From positions 6,580 to 70,579 of the forward strand of contig JAZRUX010000012.1 of the NCBI GenBank assembly GCA_045598825.1: a stretch of 64,000 nt of DNA. The letters run 5' to 3'. The number at the start of each line of letters is the position of its first letter. The first letter of the stretch is position 1. This DNA is from Hennigella sp045598825. Its GTDB lineage: Bacteria; Bacillota_I; Bacilli_A; Mycoplasmatales; Mycoplasmoidaceae. The position numbers and the translations under genes are program-made. The notes beneath the pieces were generated by a model. That model saw only the letters and a list, made by a program, of their open reading frames with translations. It was not told the DNA's origin and ran no database searches. Positions 40,901 through 50,684 of this stretch are shown piece after piece.

Positions 40901-41611
40901 ATGACAAAGCTACGTTACACTAATAGAAAAAATCAAAATATTAGTTTTTCATCCTTTTTATGTAAAGATGGTTGTATTTTATACAAGATAATACGGAAAA
41001 ACGAAGCTAATATATTTTTAGAATATCTTGAAGAAGAAAATTATTACATCGTAACATGTAACAAATCAATATCTGAAACAGATATCAAACAATATGTTTT
41101 AAATAATTACGAGTGAATAATGAATTGATACAAGAATGTTGATAATCCTGCTCCGTGACTAATTTTTGGCACCAAGATTCCAGTACAAGTTATTCTGGGT
41201 AATGAAAATAAAGTTGATTACACTGGAACACAAATTAATGTCTATTTAAGACATAAACGAGATTATAAGGATGCAGTCAAACATTTCTATAAACAGTTTG
41301 CCACTGCTTATTTAATGCCACGAACAATGGAATTAATCAATCAATTGGGATTGAAAGGAAAATTTGGTCGTGTTAATTGGGCCACATGATATCATGGTAT
41401 GTGTCATGGTGACAAAACCATCGACTATTCAGCTAAACTCATTCAATATCCAAAAGAGTATATTGACTATGTCATTTATCATGAAATTGCTCACTTTACA
41501 CATATGAATCACAAAAGACCCTTTTGAGATTTAGTTGCAACATATTGTCCTAACTATAGACAAATTGATAAAGCAGCAATGCATATGCGTTTTACTAACC
41601 ATATGTGGTAA
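40901..41611 (+). CDS. YgjP/SprT-like metallopeptidase-fold protein
   Basis: A 236-residue protein, full length only with UGA as Trp. The zinc motif HEIAHFTHMNHKRPFWDLV near residue 190, with HExxH and a downstream His, is that of the YgjP-type (DUF45) metal-dependent hydrolases. QYVLNNYEWIMN and GRVNWATWYHGMCHG are other family-like segments (usual K-x-R-W-G-x-C). Substrate unknown. It has its own short promoter after the pfkA terminator and is followed by the HEPN-like gene, 14 bases further on. Confidence 0.82.
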
Positions 41612-41625
41612 TTTATAATATAAGT

Positions 41626-42042
41626 ATGACTTTTCACGAATTTAAATATTATTTAGGCGAAGTAGTAATGTTCTGTCAGATCATTGAATCTGACATCAAA
41701 ATTATTTATGTTAACTTATTAAACCAAGATCGTGAGCTTGTTTGGCAACAGAATGAAAAAGAAACATTAGGGTCAATGGTTAAAAAGTTGCAGGCTTTAG
41801 ATCTTGATAATAAATTATTAAATCGTGAAGATTACCATTATCTTCACCAAGTGGTAGGCAAAAGAAATCATTGGTGCCACCAAACATACATTAATTTTTT
41901 ATATACTGGTGAAGAATTTAGACAAAGTCCACAATATCAAGAAGAATGTAACCAATTAAAAATCGATCATGCACAATTAGAAAAAATCTACCGTATCTTA
42001 GAACAAATTAGAATTAAAATTGTTCGTAGTAATCAAAAATAA
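41626..42042 (+). CDS. HEPN-like all-helical protein
   Basis: A 138-residue soluble helical protein starting MTFHEFKYYL. The helix pair ends in GKRNHWCHQTYINF near residue 90, an RN-x3-H (R-x4-H) arrangement that marks HEPN-domain ribonucleases and toxins. An N-terminal helix (LGEVVMFCQIIESDIKIIY) fits the HEPN first helix. A longer start at 41605 is possible but would overlap the previous gene. No MNT nucleotidyltransferase partner is nearby, so a toxin role is not supported by context. Fold assignment rests on one motif plus helical pattern. Confidence 0.5.
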   Translation: MTFHEFKYYLGEVVMFCQIIESDIKIIYVNLLNQDRELVWQQNEKETLGSMVKKLQALDLDNKLLNREDYHYLHQVVGKRNHWCHQTYINFLYTGEEFRQSPQYQEECNQLKIDHAQLEKIYRILEQIRIKIVRSNQK

Positions 42043-42066
42043 AAACTCGGGGTTCCCGAGTTTTTA
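42041..42066. terminator. Bidirectional terminator between the HEPN-like gene and ptsI
   Basis: An eleven-pair stem, AAAAACTCGGG (42041-42051) and CCCGAGTTTTT (42055-42065), with loop GTT. It sits between convergent stops. Confidence 0.9.
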
Positions 42067-42070
42067 AATT

Positions 42071-43717
42071 CTATTTAATGTAGTCGTCAATATTAATCTT
42101 GGTTGTATCAAGTTCACAGATTGCTTTTCTTGTTTGCAATACATAAGGAGCAGATAATGAGATCTCATCAATATGTAAAGCAATTAAGAATGGTAGAACT
42201 TTTGGATCTCTAGCAAGTTCGCCACACATACCAACTATTTTTCCGTGTTTGTGAGCTCCATCAATTGTCATTTTAATTAAACGCATTAAACCTTTATGGT
42301 ATGGGTCATAAACCTTAGATAGGTTTGGATTGACACGGTCACATGCTAAAGCATATTGTGTTAAATCATTTGTTCCGATTGAGAAGAAATCAACATGTTG
42401 TGCAAGTTCATCAGCACAAATTGCTGCAACTGGTACTTCAATCATAATACCAAACTTTACATCTTTTGCATATGGAATATTTTTAGCATCAAGATCATCT
42501 TTTACTTCGTCCATACATTTCTTACAGAAATTTATTTCATCGACATTAGTAATCATTGGAACCATAATTGATAGTTTTCCGAATGCACTAGCACGATATA
42601 AAGCACGAAGTTGTGTTTTAAACATATCTACATGATCTAAGCAAATTCGAACTGAACGATAACCTAATGCTGGGTTAGCTTCTTCTGGTAGTGGGAAGTA
42701 TGAAACCTTCTTATCAGCACCTATATCAAAGGTACGAATAATAACTTCTTTACCTTTCATTGATTCCAAAGCTTTTTTATAAATTTCAAATTGGAACTCT
42801 TCAGTTGGGAAGTCAGTTTGTTTTAAATAAATGAATTCACTACGGAAAACACCAATACCTTCACCATCATTAGCTAAAACACTGCCAATATCTTCAGCTG
42901 AACCAATATTACAATAAACCTTAGTTGTTACACCATCAATTGTTGTTGAAGGTTTACCAATAAATGATTTTAAAGCTTCTTTTTGTTCTTGATAAACTTT
43001 TGCTTGAGCAGAATATTTTGCTTCATCATCAGCTGTTACATCTAATAAGATTTCACCTTTAGTTGAATCAAGAATTGCTTTCTGACCATTTAATGATGCA
43101 TCTAATGGTAGATCCTTTGTCATACAAATGGATGGTAGTTCACTTGAACGAGCAAAGATTGAAACATGGGCAGTTGGATTGCCTTTAGTAAATACTAACC
43201 CTTTCAATAATGACTTATCAAATTGCATTATTGTACTTGATTCAAGGTCTTCACAAACTAGAATAGTTGGTCCGTTTAATTTATAGTTGTCTTCTTTCCC
43301 TTGTAAAATATCCTTGATTCCTTTGCCAACTTCTTTGACATCGGCTGAACGAGCTTTCATATAAGGATCTTCAAGTTGTGAAAGCATTGTTGCTAATTCA
43401 TTAGCAGCAGTTTCAACTGCTTGTTCAGCAGTCTTTTTTGTATTAATAGCATTCTTTACTAAATCTTCAAAATCAAGGTCAGTTGCCATTAACTTATGAG
43501 TGGTAAATAATTTTGCTTTGTCCTCACCCAGTTTGTTTTTTGTTTCAGTATACAATCTATCAAGTTTTTCAATTTCTTTTTGACGAGCTTGTTCGAATCT
43601 TGTTCATTCTTGTGCTTCAGATGTAAAAGAGTTTGTCGCTTGATTATTGTCTATTAAAACTTTAATTTCACCATTTGCAAAACCTTCGAAAATGGTTTTG
43701 CCTTTATAACTTGTCAT
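42071..43717 (-). CDS. ptsI: PTS enzyme I
   Basis: A 548-residue phosphoenolpyruvate-protein phosphotransferase. The phosphorylated His is in GLVFTKGNPTAHVSIFARSS (usual GGxTSHxAI). The PEP-binding barrel has GIGVFRSEFIY, IIRTFDIGADK, NPALGYRSVRICL and the cysteine segment IVGMCGELARD. FSIGTNDLTQYALACDR is complete. It starts with MTSYKGKTIFEGFANGEIKV, four bases after ptsH. It passes phosphate from PEP to HPr. Last gene of the fruA-ptsH-ptsI operon. Confidence 0.95.
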
Positions 43718-43721
43718 AATA

Positions 43722-43979
43722 CTATAGCTTACTTTCTAATGCTTGTTTAACTGCAGCAGCTGCCGCTTCTTCATCTGATCCAGAAACTTCAATGTCAAGG
43801 ACAGCACCACACTTAGCACATAATGCTAAAACAGTAAAGATTCTCTTTAGATCTGCTGTTTTACCATCATATTTAGCTGTAATGGTTGATTGAAATTTCT
43901 TAGCTTCTTGTACGACAACACCAGCTGGTCTTGCATGAATTCCAGCAGGGTCTTTAATTGTGAATGAAAATTGCTTCAT
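43722..43979 (-). CDS. ptsH: PTS phosphocarrier protein HPr, lacking Ser46
   Basis: An 85-residue HPr with the active His15 in DPAGIHARPAG. The regulatory site, normally LKSIMGVMSL with Ser46, reads ADLKRIFTVLALC here: Ser46 is Arg (AGA codon). Phosphorylation by HPr kinase at this site, the basis of catabolite regulation in Firmicutes and mycoplasmas, is therefore not possible. It overlaps the fruA stop by one base (TAATG) and is followed by ptsI. Confidence 0.95.
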   Translation of the reverse strand: MKQFSFTIKDPAGIHARPAGVVVQEAKKFQSTITAKYDGKTADLKRIFTVLALCAKCGAVLDIEVSGSDEEAAAAAVKQALESKL

Positions 43980-46078
43980 TATTTTTCTACCTCTTCTTTT
44001 TTGATTTTACGTCCTACTCCTGGGCCTATTGGAATACCTTTCCATTTACCCAAGACTGCGTACTCACTTGGTACCTTCTTTTTTAAAGCACCAAGCATGA
44101 ATGCACCAAACACACAAGCAATTATAGTTGCGACCATTGCCCTTCAGCAATTAGCAGCCATAACAGCATATGATATCATTCCACCTTCTGGTGCAAGTGC
44201 TACACCACCAAATAATACCGATAGTGCACCACCCAGTGCTGATGCAGTTACAGATGTTGCAATAACTCTAACTGGGTCTCTAACTACATATGGAATAGCT
44301 CCTTCGGAAATACCACAGAATCCCATAATTAAGTTTGCTGGTGAAGGTTGACGATCACCTTTACCAAATTTTTGTGGGAATAGTCATGTACATAATGCAA
44401 TCATTACTGGTGGTACCATAATACCAACAATGTTTGCAGCCATTAGTTGTTGGCCAATTCATTCTTTGTCAGTTCCTAAAACTGTCGTCAAATATCCCAA
44501 TACAGCATAGTGAGTTGCTTTATTGATAGGTCCACCCATATCAATAGCCATTAATGCTGAAACAATCGCACCAATCAAGATTAATAGATAACTATAGTTT
44601 TCTGCTAGGTTTCCAATTCCTATACCAATTCCAATGTTAATGAATGAGAATGGAACGTTAGCTATAAACATTGATGCTCCAATCATGATAACAGACAATA
44701 ATGGAACAATTATCATGTCTTTAACGCCTTGAAGCATTTGTGGCATCTTTTCAAATCATTTCTTCATTAAATTAACAAAGAGACCAGCCAAGAATCCGGC
44801 TAGAATTGCACCAATGAATCCTGCACTTGTTGCCAGCAATTGGTCTTGTAAATCTGGATATGCGTTCAATCCTTTTAGGATTACAAATAGCATTGAGAAT
44901 GGACCAACTGTTGCTGCCATACCACCAACAAAGCCCGAGACTATCGCTGGCCGACCAGCGATTGAATAGGCAATAAAACCAGCAGCAACCGGAAACATTA
45001 ATCCAAGTGCAACTTGTGCTCCAAGGATATGGAACATTTGCGCACCTAGTGTTGTATTGCCAAAATCAACTCCTGGTGGAACACCACAAGCTGAATCAAT
45101 GATGTATGCTATCGCAAGTAGAATACCACCGGCAACAACAAACGGAATCATGTGACTAATACCTGACATTAAATGTCGGTAGAATGTATGCATCTTTCCG
45201 GATTGGTTCTTTGATTTAATAAATTTATCACCGGTTGCACCTTCAACCATAGTTTTTGCTTTACCTTGGTTATAGATTGGAACTGATGGACCTAAAGCTT
45301 CATTAAGCATCGCTTTAGGATTGTGAATAACTTTAGATGTTGAACATTGAATTACTCTTTTACCAGTAAATCTTTCCATTTCAACAAACGCATCAGCTGC
45401 CACAATAATTGTGTCAGCATGAGCTATTTCTTCTTCAGTTAATGCATTTTTTGTTCCAGCAGAACCATTAGTTTCAACTTTAATGGTTATATTCATTTCT
45501 TTGGCTGCTTTTTCTAAAGCTTCTTTAGCCATATAAGTGTGGGCAATACCCGTTGGGCACGCTGTGGCTGCCAATATTTTTGGGAACTTAGGAGCAGCGG
45601 CTTCTTTTTCTTCTTCTTTCTTTTCCGTTTCAGCTGAATCAATAACTTTTAAGAATTCTTCTTTACTTTTTGCAGCTAACAAGTTTTTCTTAAATTCTTC
45701 TTGCATTAGCATTGCTGAAAGTCTAGCTAATACATCAAGATGAACATTATCTTTACTAATAGGAGCAGCAATGATAAATAGCAAATTAACTTTTTCTCCA
45801 TCTAATGAAGCAAAGTCAACACCGTCTTTTATAACCATTGCAGCTAGTTTTGGTTTAGTAACCACTTCTGATTTACAGTGAGGTATAGCAATACCTTCAC
45901 CAACACCAGTTGATGATTGTTCTTCTCGTTTAAAGATTCCTTGTTCGTAAATTTCTAGATTAGTAATAGCACCAGATTTGCCAATTAACTTAACGGCTTG
46001 TTTAATAATATCCGTCTTATCTTTGGCAACAACCTCTAGTTCTATTGTATCTAGCGATAATAAATCGGTTATTTTCAT
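43979..46078 (-). CDS. fruA: Fructose-type PTS permease EIIABC
   Basis: A 699-residue protein with order EIIA (1-150, active His in IAIPHCKSE), EIIB (about 175-270, Cys in AATACPTGIAHTYMAKEAL) and EIIC (about 300-680, with IPFVVAGGILLAIAYII and the GIGIGIGNLAENYSYLL region). It brings in fructose or mannose-type hexoses as the phosphate. I start at MKITDLLSLD (46078) because a GGTG-type site precedes it and the upstream in-frame region contains the promoter. No 1-phosphofructokinase (fruK) is in the operon. Confidence 0.93.
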
Positions 46079-46104
46079 AAAAACACCTATATTTATTATA
46101 ACCA

Positions 46105-46132
46105 TTTATTACTAAACATGTTTAGTAATAAA
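46105..46132 (-). promoter_or_regulatory. Perfect 28-base palindrome at the fruA promoter, operator candidate
   Basis: The half-site TTTATTACTAAACA (46105-46118) is mirrored exactly by TGTTTAGTAATAAA (46119-46132). It overlaps the probable -35 of fruA; the -10 TATAAT lies at about 46095-46100. Symmetry and position fit a dimeric repressor or activator site for the PTS operon. Confidence 0.65.
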
Positions 46133-46136
46133 AAAT

Positions 46137-46152
46137 AAGGGATTTAACCCTT
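46137..46152 (-). terminator. Terminator of manA
   Basis: AAGGG (46137-46141) and CCCTT (46148-46152) flank ATTTAA. On the minus strand the stem is followed by ATTTTTTATT. It starts inside the manA stop codon. Confidence 0.65.
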
Positions 46153-47020
46153 ATAATGTCGTTCGAATTATTGTTGCATCTCCAGTGATTTTATAGGCCC
46201 CAGAATTGGCCGTAACAAAGCATGTTTCAAAGGGGTGTAGAAAGATTTTTTGATCAGCTAACTCTACTTCAATATTACCATCTAAAACAGTAATTGCATG
46301 GAATGATTTTTCATCAGCTTTTAATTCAACTGTGCCACCAATTTGTTGTTTAAAAACATTGAAAAATTTGCATGAAATTAACTGTTCTTTTTGCTCATTT
46401 TTTGTAATGCTATGTTGATTAAAATTGATACATTCTAAAGCTTCGTTTACATGCAATTCTCGTGGTTTTCCATCAACATCAACACGATTAAAATCATACA
46501 AACGATATGTAACATCGGCGCTTTGTTGAATTTCAATTAAAAAGGTACCTTTTCCAATAGCATGAATTGTTCCAGGTTCAATCAAATATGAGTCGCCTTC
46601 TTGAACCTCAATGTGATTTAATAAATTAGTAATTTGACCACTTTTTATTGCCGCTTCTACAGTGCTTTTATCAGTGTTTTGATTAAAACCCATATAAAGA
46701 TGACTATGATTTTTATTTAGAATATGTCAAAATTCAGTTTTGCTGTTTGGATGAACCTGGATTGAAAGATCATCTTGAGCATCAATTAGTTTAATTAATA
46801 AAGGAAAGTTACCTTTATATCCTTTTGCAACAATGTCAGGATTTTGTTTAAATAAATCTAATAAGGTAACAGTGTCACTAATAAGTGAATTATCAGCACC
46901 AATACAGCTCATAATTCATGCTTCACCAATTTTTTCATTATTTGGTATACCACAAATTTTAGGTAAGGTGTTACCACCTCATAAACGTTGTTTTAAGATT
47001 GGTTTAAGTTTATAAATCAT
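46151..47020 (-). CDS. manA: Mannose-6-phosphate isomerase, class I
   Basis: A 289-residue cupin enzyme converting mannose-6-P and fructose-6-P. MIYKLKPILKQRLWGGNTLP opens it. Zinc ligands lie in DDLSIQVHPNSKTEFWH and the later PGTIHAIGKGTFLIEIQQ. RLYDFNRVDVDGKPREL is the family's active-site stretch. Slightly shorter than Bacillus enzymes. It lies upstream of the fruA operon with its own terminator between, so it brings mannose-type sugars into glycolysis together with the PTS. Confidence 0.93.
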
Positions 47021-47049
47021 ATCTTTATTTTACCCAATTATTAGCAAAG

Positions 47050-47112
47050 ATAGAAACTAAAGTTTCTATAAATGCTCTTTTTTCAAATAAAAGAGTAAAA
47101 TTATAGTATTAG
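47050..47112 (+). promoter_or_regulatory. Inverted repeats and promoter upstream of pyk
   Basis: ATAGAAACT (47050-47058) is mirrored by AGTTTCTAT (47061-47069), and CTCTTTT (47075-47081) by AAAAGAG (47089-47095). A -10-like TATAGT follows at 47102-47107 and AGGAG at 47111-47115 is the ribosome site. The repeats sit at or above the -35, so they may be operators and not leader structures. Confidence 0.45.
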
Positions 47113-47120
47113 GAGAAAAT

Positions 47121-48161
47121 ATGAAAAAAAATAAAACAAAGGTTATCTGTACTATCGGGCCTAAATGTATTTCCGTAGATATGATGAAGAAAATGGCTGA
47201 TGCTGGTATGAAATGTGCCAGAATCAATCTATCACATGGTGATTTTAGTTTTTACAACCAAGTAGCAACTAATCTAAGAAAGGTTCCTGGTTATAACATT
47301 CCGCTTATGACTGATACAAAAGGACCTGAAATTAGAGTATGTGAACTAAAAAAACCGTTAGTTATTAATGCTGGAAGTGAAGTTACTATATTAACTAAAT
47401 GTTTTGTAACACCTAATGTTCCAAACACATTTTGTGTTTATGATTCAACTAAAAAATACAATATGGCAAAGGACCTTAAAAAAGGTTACCGTATTGCAGT
47501 AGATGATGGAAAACTTTACTTAAAAGTTAAATCAGTTAATGTTGAAAAGGGTGAAATTAAAGCTCTAGCTATGAATACCCACACTTTATTAACTAACAAG
47601 AGAATTAACCTACCAGATTCTTCTTATTCTATGCCTTTCTTATCTGAAAGAGACATTCAAAACATGAAAGAATCTGTACATATTGGTGCAAAATACATTG
47701 CTTTAAGCTTTGTTTGCAATGCACAAAATATTAAAGATGCAAGAAAAGTTATTGTTAAAGCTGGTGGAAAAAATGTTAAAGTTTATTCAAAGATCGAAAC
47801 TCAAGATGCTTTAAACAATCTTGCTTCGATCATCAAGGAGGCTGATGGTATTCTTGTTGCAAGAGGAGACCTTGCTCTTGAAACTCCATACTATAATGTT
47901 CCTTACTGGGAAACTAAAATTATTCAAATGTGTAAAAAAGCACACAAACCAGTTGTAGTTTGTACACAAATGTTAGACTCTCTCGAAAGAGGAATTCACC
48001 CAACAAGAGCTGAAGTAACTGATGTTTACTATGCTGCATCTATGGGAGCTGATGGAACACTATTATCTGGTGAAACTGCAAGTGGTGTAGACCCAGTTAA
48101 TGCTGTTAAAACTATGCAAGCAATCATTGATGCTGCAACTAAAAAACCAATTACGAAATAG
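47121..48161 (+). CDS. pyk: Pyruvate kinase lacking the C-terminal domain
   Basis: A 346-residue enzyme. The barrel motifs are TKVICTIGPKC, ARINLSHGDF, TDTKGPEIRV (the Glu marks a potassium-dependent type), the catalytic Lys segment VKVYSKIETQDAL, GILVARGDLALE and RAEVTDVYYAASMGADGTLLSGETASG. The chain ends at MQAIIDAATKKPITK, where most enzymes continue for about 120 residues of C-terminal (effector) domain. No second part follows: efp starts 12 bases later. It yields ATP and pyruvate. The B domain is present. Confidence 0.93.
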   Translation: MKKNKTKVICTIGPKCISVDMMKKMADAGMKCARINLSHGDFSFYNQVATNLRKVPGYNIPLMTDTKGPEIRVCELKKPLVINAGSEVTILTKCFVTPNVPNTFCVYDSTKKYNMAKDLKKGYRIAVDDGKLYLKVKSVNVEKGEIKALAMNTHTLLTNKRINLPDSSYSMPFLSERDIQNMKESVHIGAKYIALSFVCNAQNIKDARKVIVKAGGKNVKVYSKIETQDALNNLASIIKEADGILVARGDLALETPYYNVPYWETKIIQMCKKAHKPVVVCTQMLDSLERGIHPTRAEVTDVYYAASMGADGTLLSGETASGVDPVNAVKTMQAIIDAATKKPITK

Positions 48162-48172
48162 GAGGAACACCA

Positions 48173-48742
48173 ATGGCAGAAATAGTACATGCTAAGGATT
48201 TAAGACCCGGCAACACCTTTTTAAACGGTGGTAACTTATATGAAGTAATTGAAAATTACTTTAACAAAACAGCAATGCGTGAAGGTATTGTTAAATGTAA
48301 AGTTAGAAACTTAAGAACTGGTTCAATTACTATCGATGTTTTAACTGGTGGTAAATTTGAAAAAGTGTTAGTTGAAAATGTAAAGATGAGTTTTTCATAT
48401 GTTGATGGCTCAAATTATGTTTTTATGGATAACACAACATTTGAAACTGTTGAAATTCCAGAAGTTAGAATTCAATCAATGAAGAATTTTTTAATTGAAG
48501 GTATTGAAGTTTCAATCCTGAAATATGGTGATGAAATCCTAGGAATAAGATTGCCAGACCAAATTGTGTGTGACTTAATTGATTGCGAAGAGGCTGTTCA
48601 AGGTAACACTGTTAAAGCTATCATGAAAAAGGCTCACATCTCAACTGGACTTGAAGTTCAAGTTCCACAATTTGTTAGACCAACTGATCGAATAATCATT
48701 CGTACATCAGATGGAACATATGTAGGTAGAGAAACAAAATAA
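48173..48742 (+). CDS. efp: Elongation factor P
   Basis: A 189-residue three-domain EF-P. VHAKDLRPGNTFLNGGNLYEV opens domain I. The tip loop, usually PGKGAAF, is NKTAMREGIVK, which I recall as the mycoplasma form. VFMDNTTFE and VQGNTVKAIMKKAHISTGLEV mark domains II-III. It relieves ribosome stalling on proline runs. The tip has Lys32, but the modification pathway cannot be inferred. GGAGG at 48161-48166 is its ribosome site. It shares one base with the next gene. Confidence 0.96.
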   Translation: MAEIVHAKDLRPGNTFLNGGNLYEVIENYFNKTAMREGIVKCKVRNLRTGSITIDVLTGGKFEKVLVENVKMSFSYVDGSNYVFMDNTTFETVEIPEVRIQSMKNFLIEGIEVSILKYGDEILGIRLPDQIVCDLIDCEEAVQGNTVKAIMKKAHISTGLEVQVPQFVRPTDRIIIRTSDGTYVGRETK

Positions 48743-49047
48743 TGACAAAGACAACACAAATTGAAAACTTTAATTTAGTTAATGGTTTAGGGACAATTTC
48801 ATTTAGTCCTGAACTAATTACTAATATCATCAAAAAAGTATTAGCAGCATATCAAGGATATGAATATGTTGCTCATACAATAGAGAGAGTTGATACAAAT
48901 TATTACGAAGTATCAGTTCGTATTGTTTCAAAAAATAATCAACCTAATTTCAAAACTATTGATAAACTTCATAAAGATTTATTACTAGTAATGAAGCAAT
49001 CTCTAAGTTTAACTTGTGTTGTTGCTCTAAGCATTGAAAATGAATAA
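48742..49047 (+). CDS. Asp23/Gls24-family protein (YqhY-like)
   Basis: A 101-residue protein. LGTISFSPELITNIIKKVLAAY with a later YYEVSVRIVSK and LSLTCVVALSIENE is the Asp23 pattern of YqhY, a small protein placed just before nusB in Bacillus, where it is thought to affect acetyl-CoA carboxylase. Here it lies between efp and nusB, overlapping each by 1 and 8 bases. Biochemical role unclear. Confidence 0.72.
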   Translation: MTKTTQIENFNLVNGLGTISFSPELITNIIKKVLAAYQGYEYVAHTIERVDTNYYEVSVRIVSKNNQPNFKTIDKLHKDLLLVMKQSLSLTCVVALSIENE

Positions 49048-49441
49048 CAAAACACAATGACAAAAAAGAGTGGACATCACTCAATATATTTATTCAAGCT
49101 TGTTAAAGAACCTAAAGGGTGATGAATTAAAACAAGATTTTTATAATGCTGAAAGTTATCAGTTTGATGCTAATCAACTTAAATTACTTGAATATTATTG
49201 TGAACACCAAAAAGAAATAGTCAAAATATTTAGTGACAATCTTGGCAAGAATTGAACGTGACAACGTATTGCTCCCATGACTCAGGCTATTCTTATTGTT
49301 TGTTATTGTGAAGTATATGCTTTGCAAACCCCGATAGCGGTTGCAATTGATCAAGCGCTAGTTACTGCTGAAAAATATGGCCAACTAGATTCAAAGAAGT
49401 TTATTAATGGTATCTTAGATACCGTGTTAATAAAAAGCTAG
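49040..49441 (+). CDS. nusB: Transcription antitermination factor NusB
   Basis: A 133-residue helical protein beginning MNNKTQWQKRVDITQYIYSS. The conserved C-terminal helices read APMTQAILIVCYCEVYALQT and VAIDQALVTAEKYGQLDSKKFINGILD, as in NusB. It binds boxA RNA with NusE (S10) during rRNA transcription. The stop lies in a hairpin and overlaps the convergent rarA stop by four bases (CTAG). Confidence 0.9.
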
Positions 49442-49460
49442 TTCTTACTAGCTTTTTTTA
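49432..49460. terminator. Bidirectional terminator of nusB and rarA
   Basis: AAAAAGCTAG (49432-49441) and CTAGCTTTTT (49448-49457) form ten pairs around TTCTTA. Both convergent stop codons lie in the left arm. Confidence 0.9.
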
Positions 49461-50682
49461 TTTGTTCTAAATATGCATTTAATCTAAGTTCACTTGGGTT
49501 ATCTGCTTTTTTGTAATATTTTGTTCCTTTTAATGGTTTAGGTAAATATTCTTGATTTACCCAATGGTTAGGATAATTATGTGGGTAGATGTATCCAATA
49601 TTTCCTAATTTAACATGAGACTTGTAATTATTGTCTTTTAAATGCTTAGGTATTTCATAACATTTACCATTTTGAACATCTTCAAATGCTTGACCAAAAC
49701 CCATATAGGCTGAATTGGATTTAGGACTTAAACACATTTCAACAACAGTATCAGCTAAAATTTGATAGCATTCAGGGATGCCAACACGATCTACAGCTTG
49801 TGCAGCAGTTACAACTCTTGCACATAGTGGCGCATTAGCTAGTCCAATGTCTTCATAAGCACAAGCAACCATTCTTCGTGTAATGCTTGTCAAATCACCA
49901 GTTGTTAATAATCTTGCTAAATAATATAATCCAGCATCTGGGTCGGAACCACGTAACGATTTATGGAAAGCAGATAGCATATCATAATATTCATCACCAT
50001 AGCTACTTCTTAAAACTGTTGGTGATAATAAAATCTTTTCTAATAGTTTATTATCAACTTTATCGTCCTTATAAAATTTAATAATATTATCAATTACATT
50101 GATAGCAGAACGAACATCACCATTGCAATGGTATGCTATTGTTTTTAAAGCAGCATCAGTAATATGAGCATTAATTTTCTTTTCTTTATTAATCTTTTTT
50201 AATCACAAATATAGTTCATCTGGCTTAATCAAATCTAATCTAGCAATATTGCATCGGCTTCTAATTGCTGGATTAATTGAAAAGAAAGGATTCTCTGTAG
50301 TGCAAGCGAACATTGTGACAGTTCCGTCTTCTAGATATGGCAAAAGGATGTCTTGCTTGTCTTTATTTAAACGATGAATTTCTTCAACAATAATAATATA
50401 TGATGTTGTTGATAGTTTTGCTAATTGAATAATTTGTGTTAATGATTCTTTCTTATCAGTTGCAGCATTAAACATTGCAAAAGGCAAATGCATATCATTG
50501 CACAAAGCTGTGGCAAGTGTTGTCTTACCAATTCCTGGATAACCATAGAAAATGATATTGATTGGTTTACCAGATTTAACCATTCGTGTTAATAAACAGT
50601 TTGGTCCAACTAAATGTTTCTGTCCAATTACATCATTGATTGTTTTTGGTCTTAATTCAAAAGCTAAAGGTTGTTTACTCAT
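49438..50682 (-). CDS. rarA: Replication-associated recombination ATPase RarA (MgsA)
   Basis: A 414-residue clamp-loader-like AAA+ protein. PLAFELRPKTINDVIGQKHLVGP opens it; Walker A is FYGYPGIGKTTLATAL, Walker B is IIVEEIHRLNKDKQD (Asp to Glu) and sensor 1 is FACTTENPFFSINPAIRSR. The C-terminal tetramerisation part has AFHKSLRGSDPDAGLYYLARL and IGYIYPHNYPNHWVNQEYLP. It acts at stalled replication forks. It follows nfo by two bases and is the last gene of a dnaX-nfo-rarA run. Confidence 0.92.
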
Positions 50683-50684
50683 AA

